Assembly: GCA_023146355.1 (NCBI GenBank)
Contig: JAGLCH010000050.1
Span: 1-20,427 of the forward strand
Length of the DNA stretch: 20,427 nucleotides
DNA from: Bacteriovoracaceae bacterium
Lineage (GTDB): Bacteria; Bdellovibrionota; Bacteriovoracia; Bacteriovoracales; Bacteriovoracaceae
Reading direction: 5' to 3'
Positions within the stretch are counted from its first letter, which is position 1. Every line of letters starts with the position of its first letter. The position numbers were made by a program, and so were the translations under genes. Below the pieces are notes generated by a model. That model did not search any database and had not been told where the DNA came from. It worked only from the letters and a program-made list of their open reading frames with translations. Positions 14,667 through 20,427 of the stretch are shown piece after piece.

Positions 14667-16976
14667 ATGGCAATTGATAAGCAGGCAGTGGCCTACGCTT
14701 CCGTTTCCGCTGAAGTAAATCCCAATCAGGCACTCAGTGTACTAACCATGATGATTGAAGAGGATTGCACTGTTCCCTTTATTACCCGTTACCGTAAGGA
14801 AAAAACTGGTGGACTAGACGAAGACAATATTCGTGCCATTCATGAGGCCTATGAAGGATATATTGAGCGCGAGAAGAGGCGCGAGTTCATTCTCGAGACC
14901 CTAAAAAAACAAGAGCAACTCACTCCAGAGCTTCAAAAGAAAGTTATGAGTGCAGAGACACTCAATCAGCTTGAAGACCTTTATGCTCCATATAAATCAA
15001 AGAAAAAATCTAAAGGGATGATTGCGATAGAGGCCGGACTAGGCCCAATTGCAGAGCTGATGATGATCACAGAACTAGAGCTTGCGCCTTTTATTGCCAA
15101 GCATGGTCCAGCTTGCATCAACCCAGAAATGAAAATCACCTCTCCCAAAGAAATTATTGAGGGTGCTTGTAATATCATTGTAGAAAAATTTGCTCACGAT
15201 ACAGATGTTAAAGAAACTCTCCGCAAGGACTACTGGAAAGATGCTACATTAAATTCTGGAAAAAAACGTGGCGCAGATGAAGTTAAAAATGTTGAAAAAT
15301 ACAAAGACTACTTTGAATTTTCCCAACGCGCAGTAGAGCTAAAAGATCCTAAAGCGTCACACCGCTTTCTCGCCATGAGAAGAGGGATGACAGAAAAGGT
15401 TCTCAAGGTTGATGTTGTCTACCCAGAAGATGAGGCCGTTGCCACCATCGAAAATAAATACCTCAAGGGAAACCTTGGGATGCGAGATCTCCTTTTTCAA
15501 TGCGCAAAGAAGTCATACCAAAACTATATTCACCCATCACTTGATCTAGAACTTAAGTCAGAACTAAAAAAACTCTCTGATGAGTCGGCGATTGATGTAT
15601 TTGGTGTAAATCTTAAAAACCTTCTTCTTCAGCCATACCTTGGAGCAAAGACTGTTCTTGGTATTGACCCCGGAATTCGGACTGGCTGCAAGATTGCTCT
15701 CGTGGATAATACAGGAAAGTTTCTCGTAGACACAGTGATCTATCCTCATGAGCCAAGAAATGCTACTCGTGAATCAAAGCAGATTCTTGAAGCGATGATC
15801 GAGCAGTTCAAAATCGATTACATCGCAATTGGAAATGGTACCTTTGGCCGTGAGACCCTCGACTTCATTGAAGAGATGATTGATCCTGTTAAAAAGGGAA
15901 CCACTAAGGCAACTCTTGTTAACGAGGATGGTGCTTCAATTTACTCCGCTTCACCGATCGCAAAAGAAGAATTTCCAGATAAAGACGCAACAGTTAGAGG
16001 AGCAATCTCAATTGCTCGTCGCTTCCAAGATCCACTTGCTGAGCTTGTTAAGATTGATCCAAAATCAATTGGTGTTGGACAGTATCAGCACGACGTCAAC
16101 CAGACTCGTCTCAAGAAGTCTCTTGAAGGAGTTGTTGAAAGTTGTGTTAACTTTGTAGGTGTTGACCTCAATACTGCTTCTGCCCCCCTACTATCCTATA
16201 TCTCAGGGATCGGACCGACTCTTGCAAAGAACGTTGTTAAGCACCGTGAGAAATCAGGAAAATTCAATAATAGAAGTGAACTTCTAAAAGTTACTCGTTT
16301 TAGCCAAAAGGTATTTGAGCAGGCAGCAGGATTTCTTCGCATCTATGGCGGTAATGAAAACCTTGACCGCACCTCAATTCACCCCGAAAGATATGATACT
16401 TTAAAAGTATGGGCCAAGGAGAATGGAGCAAATGTAGATGACCTCTCTGGAAATAAAGACCTAGCTTCAAAACTTCAAAGAGATAATAAACTTAAAGATG
16501 AAATTGGAGACTTTACTCTGGCAGACATTGTTAAGTCACTGACTGCACCTTCTCAGGATCCAAGAACAGAATTTAAATCAACTGAATTCAGAAAAGATAT
16601 CAAAGGAATCAAAGACCTCAAGATCGGTCAATGGTACCCGGGACTGGTAACTAACATCACTCAGTTTGGTGCCTTCGTCGATATTGGAATAAAAGAGAAC
16701 GGCCTTCTTCACATCTCACAGATGGCAGATAAGTTTGTTGAAAATGCTCTTGAAGTTTTAAAAGTCGGAGAGGAAGTAAAAGTAAAAGTCCTAGACGTTG
16801 ATATGGGCAGAAAGAGAATCTCACTCTCTTGTAAAAAAGGTGATGATGAGAATGCTCCAGTCCAAGACTTCGCTAGTCGCGGTGGCCCAGGAAAAGGGAA
16901 GGCAAAAAAAGATAGGCCTCAAGCTTCCTTTAAAAACAATGCCTTTGCAGGTCTCGCAGGCCTAAAACTTAAATAA
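14667..16976 (+). CDS. tex: Tex family RNA-binding transcription accessory protein
   Basis: 769 residues, the usual Tex length. Order of parts: helical N-terminal region with the PFITRYRKEKTGGLDE signature at about 32-47; a YqgF/RuvX-like RNase-H fold opening with VLGIDPGIRTGCKIAL in the middle; a helix-hairpin-helix pair with SGIGPTLAKNVVKHRE and FNNRSELLKV; and a C-terminal S1 domain beginning GLVTNITQFGAFVDIGIKEN, ending with a basic, Gly-rich tail. Tex is a conserved nucleic-acid-binding factor related to eukaryotic Spt6; in bacteria it affects gene expression and stress fitness. The SD AAGGAG lies about 9 nt before the ATG and overlaps an 18-bp palindrome. Convergent with the transglutaminase operon across a shared terminator. 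No truncation is seen. Confidence 0.97.
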   Translation: MAIDKQAVAYASVSAEVNPNQALSVLTMMIEEDCTVPFITRYRKEKTGGLDEDNIRAIHEAYEGYIEREKRREFILETLKKQEQLTPELQKKVMSAETLNQLEDLYAPYKSKKKSKGMIAIEAGLGPIAELMMITELELAPFIAKHGPACINPEMKITSPKEIIEGACNIIVEKFAHDTDVKETLRKDYWKDATLNSGKKRGADEVKNVEKYKDYFEFSQRAVELKDPKASHRFLAMRRGMTEKVLKVDVVYPEDEAVATIENKYLKGNLGMRDLLFQCAKKSYQNYIHPSLDLELKSELKKLSDESAIDVFGVNLKNLLLQPYLGAKTVLGIDPGIRTGCKIALVDNTGKFLVDTVIYPHEPRNATRESKQILEAMIEQFKIDYIAIGNGTFGRETLDFIEEMIDPVKKGTTKATLVNEDGASIYSASPIAKEEFPDKDATVRGAISIARRFQDPLAELVKIDPKSIGVGQYQHDVNQTRLKKSLEGVVESCVNFVGVDLNTASAPLLSYISGIGPTLAKNVVKHREKSGKFNNRSELLKVTRFSQKVFEQAAGFLRIYGGNENLDRTSIHPERYDTLKVWAKENGANVDDLSGNKDLASKLQRDNKLKDEIGDFTLADIVKSLTAPSQDPRTEFKSTEFRKDIKGIKDLKIGQWYPGLVTNITQFGAFVDIGIKENGLLHISQMADKFVENALEVLKVGEEVKVKVLDVDMGRKRISLSCKKGDDENAPVQDFASRGGPGKGKAKKDRPQASFKNNAFAGLAGLKLK

Positions 16977-17014
16977 AAAAAGGCCCCATCTATAATAAGA
17001 TGGGGCCTTTTTTT
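16975..17014. terminator. Strong bidirectional terminator
   Basis: Perfect 11-bp stem AGGCCCCATCT (16981-16991), loop ATAATA, AGATGGGGCCT (16998-17008), with an A run before and T run after. It serves tex (+) and the convergent operon ending at 17058 (-). Confidence 0.95.
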
Positions 17015-17057
17015 AGGTGTACAGAATACAAAGTATTTTTGAATACCTTTCAGGAAT

Positions 17058-18068
17058 CTAAAGTGCAGTGAAATCTACGCTGTACTTAAAGTCTTTAGGT
17101 TCAAAGTAATCAAGTGCTTTGCCGTTAACTTCAGCATATGGGTACATTAGATAATTAACCGGTGCATCTTTCTGTTGCGGAACAAGAGTTACTCCACGAC
17201 CACCGCGCTTAAGTGCTACACGGTATTGATCAACAGAGCCAAAAAAGTACTCACGAAGTTCTTTTACTTCATCAAGAGTCTTATTATTTTTAAGCATGAA
17301 CTTTCTAACATCAGATGGATCTACTGGAACCCAGCCTGTTCCAGGCAAATAAAATTCTGCCCAACAATGATAACCACCAGTCATATTCTGCTTATCTTTA
17401 TTTCCAAGACGAAGTCCAAATACTTCACGACTGGCAACTCCAACAGATCTAGCAAGAGCAACATATACAGAGCTGATATCAGCACATTTTCCACTTCTAA
17501 TAGTAATTGTTCGCTCAACAATTCCTAGACCACAGCCGCGAACATTTGGGTCGCGCTTAGTATTTTCAACAGTCCAATCATAAATGGCACGTGCTTTTTC
17601 AAGTATTGATGTCTTCCCAGCGACTGCCTTCTTTGCAATCTCTGCAATAACACCATCGATTGGAATATACTTTGTACCAACAAGGTAAGGCTCAATCTCT
17701 TTTGGTAGAGGAAGACCTGAGTCTCTAAGGTTAGTCATTGTTATTTCTTTGGCCTCGGCCTCAAAACTAAAAGAGAGAACCTTTTCTTTTTTTTCAGCAC
17801 TCCAGGTGGCGTAAAGATACTCGGTTTTATTTTTGGTATCAGGCATAAAGATGTGATTGTCGTAGCTACCTGTTACAGCTTTGATTGAAATTTTTTGAGT
17901 AGCATCACTTAATGGTCGCAAGATCCAAAGAGCTGCACTCTGCCCCTGGGCCTTCTCTGTCATATCAATGCTAATCGTGACAACACCATGTCTCGATTTT
18001 ACTGGGCCACTAGGAGAGCATGCGGATATAAAAAGAGCTACACATGCTATTAGATAAATACGTATCAT
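17058..18068 (-). CDS. Transglutaminase-like (papain-fold) lipoprotein
   Basis: 336 residues. Lipoprotein signal peptide with lipobox ISAC, acylated C17. Residues 20-150 are a beta-rich N-domain. Residues about 155-260 are a transglutaminase-like core with the complete triad: C195 (SGKCADIS), H234 (GYHCWAEFY) and D250 (PVDPSD). Bacterial members mostly act as proteases or amidases on peptides or proteins rather than cross-linking. It is anchored in the envelope. It is the last gene of a three-gene minus-strand operon, 13 nt after the VTT gene, with no internal promoter seen and a weak SD. Substrate is unknown; envelope proteins are the likely place to look. Confidence 0.88.
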   Translation of the reverse strand: MIRIYLIACVALFISACSPSGPVKSRHGVVTISIDMTEKAQGQSAALWILRPLSDATQKISIKAVTGSYDNHIFMPDTKNKTEYLYATWSAEKKEKVLSFSFEAEAKEITMTNLRDSGLPLPKEIEPYLVGTKYIPIDGVIAEIAKKAVAGKTSILEKARAIYDWTVENTKRDPNVRGCGLGIVERTITIRSGKCADISSVYVALARSVGVASREVFGLRLGNKDKQNMTGGYHCWAEFYLPGTGWVPVDPSDVRKFMLKNNKTLDEVKELREYFFGSVDQYRVALKRGGRGVTLVPQQKDAPVNYLMYPYAEVNGKALDYFEPKDFKYSVDFTAL

Positions 18069-18081
18069 AAGGTTCTCGCTG

Positions 18082-18804
18082 TTAGAAATATTTTGAGGTG
18101 ACTTTATTATAAAAAAAACTCTTGAACAACTTTAATAACAACTTAGCAATCAAAGGCATCATTCCTAAAACTGAAAAAGAGAGAAAAAATGATGGAGAGA
18201 AAATACCCTCCATAGACTGGAGATTCCCTAACTCGGCCCCGGCATTAACATAAACAATGGTACCAAGGAGCATTCCAAGCTGTGACACCCAAAAGAAAGT
18301 TACTGTTTTGATCGGCGTGAGACCCATAATAGTATTGATCAAAAAGAAAGGGAAGATGGGGATCAGTCGAAGGCCAAAGAGATAGAATGCCCCCTCTCTA
18401 GTAATTCCATCATTTATTACAGCAAGCTTATCACCGAATTTTTTTTGAATAAAATCACGAAATAGAAAGCGCGACAGAAGGAAGGCAAAAGTAGCACCAA
18501 TAGTGCTACTAAAAGAGATGATGATAGATCCAACTACGGTACCAAAGATTGATCCTCCCAAGAGCCCCAAGATAGTTCCTCCAGGTAGAGAGAGGCCAAC
18601 AGTAATGATATAGGTGGCACTAAAGATTAGTACCATACTGAATGGACTACTTTGATAGAAACTTTTAAGCAATTCTCTATTGGCCTTTATGTAGTAAAAA
18701 TCAAAAAAACGTAATAAATCAAAATGGTAAATTGTGAATACCAGACAAATAAAAAACAAAATGGTGAGTAGTCGAAGTGCAGTCTTTTTATTTGTGCCAA
18801 TCAT
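18082..18804 (-). CDS. TVP38/TMEM64 (VTT domain) family membrane protein
   Basis: 240 residues with an N-terminal membrane segment at about 9-25 and further hydrophobic stretches. The VTT core is clear: LSLPGGTILGLLGG, the GSIIISFSSTIGATFAFLLS stretch, LFRDFIQKKFG, then LRLIPIFPFFLINTIMGLT and the terminal GTIVYVNAGAELG. Members are inner-membrane proteins related to DedA, linked in recent work to phospholipid scrambling or carrier-lipid transport; which substrate this one handles is unknown. It begins 3 nt after the stop of the permease gene, so the two are co-translated. The SD is weak (GGAT). Confidence 0.9.
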   Translation of the reverse strand: MIGTNKKTALRLLTILFFICLVFTIYHFDLLRFFDFYYIKANRELLKSFYQSSPFSMVLIFSATYIITVGLSLPGGTILGLLGGSIFGTVVGSIIISFSSTIGATFAFLLSRFLFRDFIQKKFGDKLAVINDGITREGAFYLFGLRLIPIFPFFLINTIMGLTPIKTVTFFWVSQLGMLLGTIVYVNAGAELGNLQSMEGIFSPSFFLSFSVLGMMPLIAKLLLKLFKSFFYNKVTSKYF

Positions 18805-18807
18805 CGA

Positions 18808-19965
18808 CTATCCAACAGAGCGTACATGGTCCAAAAAGGACTTATCCTTTTCAAATTGCGCCAATACAGACCTAGTGAAAATGATCGAGATGATATAGGG
18901 AACCAAAAGAGATATTGCAATCCCCTTGGCAGTAATAAAGACAGGAATATCGCGATCGACAAAAATATCAGGCATGATGTCCACAGCGAATTCAGATACT
19001 CCCCACAAAAAGCTGAGGCCTAGGAGAAGTCCAAGGGACACAGCAAATATCGACATAAAATTAAAAAACAAAAAAGAAGAGCGCTCGAGCTTGGCGCGAG
19101 AAGCTCCCATTATCCAGAAGCTGGCCATGTCCATTTTAACTTTATCGTAAAAGATCATAAGGCCTGAAACAATACTTAAGGCCACTAAAAGAGTCATGCC
19201 AATAAAGAGCGAAGTCATCACAATGGACTCAAGACCTAGCGCCCAAACAAGTGAGCTATTCTCGTCTTCCCAAGACTTGATCGTGACATTAGGATTCCCC
19301 CCTATTGCTTTACTAATTTCATCTTTGGAACTCTCCCCATATATACGAATCCTATTAAACTGTACTTTACGAATGAGGTTAAAAATAACATTTTGTCGCA
19401 CCCAAATATGATAACCATCAATTTCGGTGACGTTGGTCGAAAAAGTTTCTCCTGCAAACACAGATGCCTGACGTGGAATATCTGTAAGAAGGGAATCTAC
19501 ATGTGACGTTGAGATCAGTTTTAGTTCATCTCCAGGGCCGATCCCGTATTTAAAGGAAATGTCGATGGGCAAAAGAACATCTTGCAAGAAGTGTCCCTTA
19601 AGAAACTCTGGTGCCTTTTTTTGAATATCTGTAGCGTGAACAACCACCGGGGCAAGGTAGTCTCCGTATTTGAGTAACATCTCTAGCTCGTACTCGGGAT
19701 GCGCATTGAGTTCGAGACTTGTAAGATTCCCAATCATCTCAAGTGATTCTTTTTTTTCCACCCCTTTGAGATAGAGAACGAAATTACCAGTCACCGATTT
19801 TGAACGAGTCATTAGGTTATTTTGGAGCCCACCCATAGTACTTTGCAACACAATAAGTGCAAATGAAGATACTGTAAGTCCGGCCATCGCCATATAAAGT
19901 AGACGCTGGCGTGTCTTAGCGTGGAAAATATAATTCAAAAAGTATTTAAAGAAGTGGATAAACAT
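18808..19965 (-). CDS. LolC/LolE-like ABC transporter permease (FtsX family)
   Basis: 385 residues. N-terminal amphipathic start, a membrane segment at about 24-45 followed by the GGLQNN stretch, a large extracytoplasmic domain of about 190 residues (50-240), and three C-terminal membrane segments (about 245-270, 295-325, 345-370). This matches MacB/FtsX-fold permeases, and the K-TRQRLLYMAMAGLTVSSFAL start resembles LolC/LolE, which pull lipoproteins from the inner membrane. The ATPase LolD is not next to it: on the upstream side lies an outer-membrane barrel gene behind a terminator. The ATG is the first possible start, since an in-frame TAA lies three codons upstream. The SD is poor. First gene of an operon with a VTT protein and a lipoprotein. 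Confidence 0.85.
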   Translation of the reverse strand: MFIHFFKYFLNYIFHAKTRQRLLYMAMAGLTVSSFALIVLQSTMGGLQNNLMTRSKSVTGNFVLYLKGVEKKESLEMIGNLTSLELNAHPEYELEMLLKYGDYLAPVVVHATDIQKKAPEFLKGHFLQDVLLPIDISFKYGIGPGDELKLISTSHVDSLLTDIPRQASVFAGETFSTNVTEIDGYHIWVRQNVIFNLIRKVQFNRIRIYGESSKDEISKAIGGNPNVTIKSWEDENSSLVWALGLESIVMTSLFIGMTLLVALSIVSGLMIFYDKVKMDMASFWIMGASRAKLERSSFLFFNFMSIFAVSLGLLLGLSFLWGVSEFAVDIMPDIFVDRDIPVFITAKGIAISLLVPYIISIIFTRSVLAQFEKDKSFLDHVRSVG

Positions 19966-20040
19966 AGAAGTAGTTTAGGCCAAGAAGTATAAGTGCGCTA
20001 GTACTTAGTCGTGCTCTGCAATCCCCCCAAGTCTCCTGGC

Positions 20041-20068
20041 ACCATGGGGGAATCACCATGGGGGAAAC
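20041..20068 (+). repeat. Two-copy 14-bp tandem repeat
   Basis: ACCATGGGGGAATC (20041-20054) is followed directly by ACCATGGGGGAAAC (20055-20068), 13 of 14 identical, each with a CCATGG palindrome. It lies between the permease gene and the terminator of the barrel gene. No function is recognised. Confidence 0.7.
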
Positions 20069-20096
20069 AAAAAGGCCCACGTTTTCACGCAGGCCT
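20068..20096 (-). terminator. Terminator of the outer-membrane barrel gene
   Basis: On the minus strand: AGGCCTGCGT, loop GAAA, ACGTGGGCCT (20096-20073), a 10-bp stem with two G-T pairs, then TTTTT. It lies 25 nt after the barrel stop. Confidence 0.8.
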
Positions 20097-20121
20097 ATTT
20101 GGATATATTTTTGGGTGACTA

Positions 20122-20427
20122 CTAGAATGTTACTAGTAGACCGCCATTCAAAGACATAAAGTCAGAATCTGTAATCGCTTCACCTAGGCGATCAAGTGTT
20201 GCCTGTCTTTCAGAGTTGATCGCTGAATCGTTAGCGATTCCACCAGTAAGACCTCTTGAGTAGCGCCCTTCTACAGCAATACCGATATTACTTGTAATCT
20301 TAACTTCAGCTCCAAGAGAGACACTTGCACTTACATAACCAGATGTGAACTCTTCCTCAATTGGGTTATATGAGCTTGCTCTTAGGCCACTGTTAAGTCT
20401 CGTTGTATATTTATCTTGCTCATCACT
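20122..20427 (-). CDS. Outer-membrane beta-barrel protein, C-terminal end (partial)
   Basis: The last 101 codons, running off the right edge of the window. The translation (SDEQDKYTTRLNSGLRASSY, later GYVSASVSLGAEV, GIAVEGRYSRGL and the end LNGGLLVTF) alternates hydrophobic and polar residues in strands of 8-10, with aromatic and Gly-rich turns. It ends in Phe, the signal recognised by the BAM complex in outer-membrane barrels. The N-terminus, signal peptide and barrel size cannot be seen. Likely a porin-like or OmpA/OmpW-type small barrel; the exact family is not recognised. Confidence 0.82.
   Translation of the reverse strand, partial: SDEQDKYTTRLNSGLRASSYNPIEEEFTSGYVSASVSLGAEVKITSNIGIAVEGRYSRGLTGGIANDSAINSERQATLDRLGEAITDSDFMSLNGGLLVTF

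Noticed and set aside
1..20427. CRISPR array, IS element ends or toxin-antitoxin pair
   Set aside because: No spaced short repeats, transposase or paired small genes with known motifs were seen apart from the tRNA-linked element.

Overview
The window looks like an AT-rich Gram-negative chromosome. Lipobox lipoproteins, Sec signal peptides, an outer-membrane barrel ending in Phe and a LolC/E-like permease all point to a double membrane. The mix of many exported proteases and small exported proteins, a stand-alone SWIB protein, an NADase-type glycan-binding domain, gshA, tex and recQ suggests a marine or soil member of the Bdellovibrionota (Bacteriovorax/Halobacteriovorax-like). That placement is inference, not proof. 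Gene density is high, and most genes are conserved housekeeping genes or small exported proteins of unknown role.

Layout. 96-3046 (+): an unusual, long SDR-fold protein with a Cys4 knuckle, then a RhlE-type DEAD-box RNA helicase. 3047-3483: a spacer holding a coding-like fragment without a good start. 3484-5134 (-): a small exported protein and an exported metzincin-type (HExxHxxGxxH) protease. 5239-7552 (+): a tightly overlapped three-gene operon encoding a lipoprotein, an NADase-type glycan-binding-domain protein and a small exported protein, closed by a bidirectional terminator. 7591-9983 (-): a SWIB-domain protein behind a promoter with a dyad operator, and recQ with a TTG start. 10151-11777: a CAU-anticodon tRNA followed by a decayed 1.55-kb integrated element, bounded by the tRNA 3' end and a second, mutated copy of it. 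The element contains an integrase fragment and one cargo gene. 11928-16976 (+): gshA, an exported V8/trypsin-like serine protease (TTG start), and tex. 17058-19965 (-): an operon of a LolC/E-like permease, a VTT/TVP38-family membrane protein and a transglutaminase-like lipoprotein. 20122-20427 (-): the C-terminal end of an outer-membrane barrel protein that runs off the window.

How it fits together. No single pathway links the window. The strongest structural story is the micro-island in the tRNA gene. The tRNA was rebuilt by the element's own copy of its 3' end. The displaced original end and the tRNA's own terminator now lie about 1.5 kb downstream, and between them sit a truncated tyrosine recombinase and an exported protein with a Cys-Gly-marked beta-helix-like repeat. 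The exported protein operon at 5239-7552 and the neighbouring metalloprotease are the best candidates for an undescribed extracellular or envelope function.
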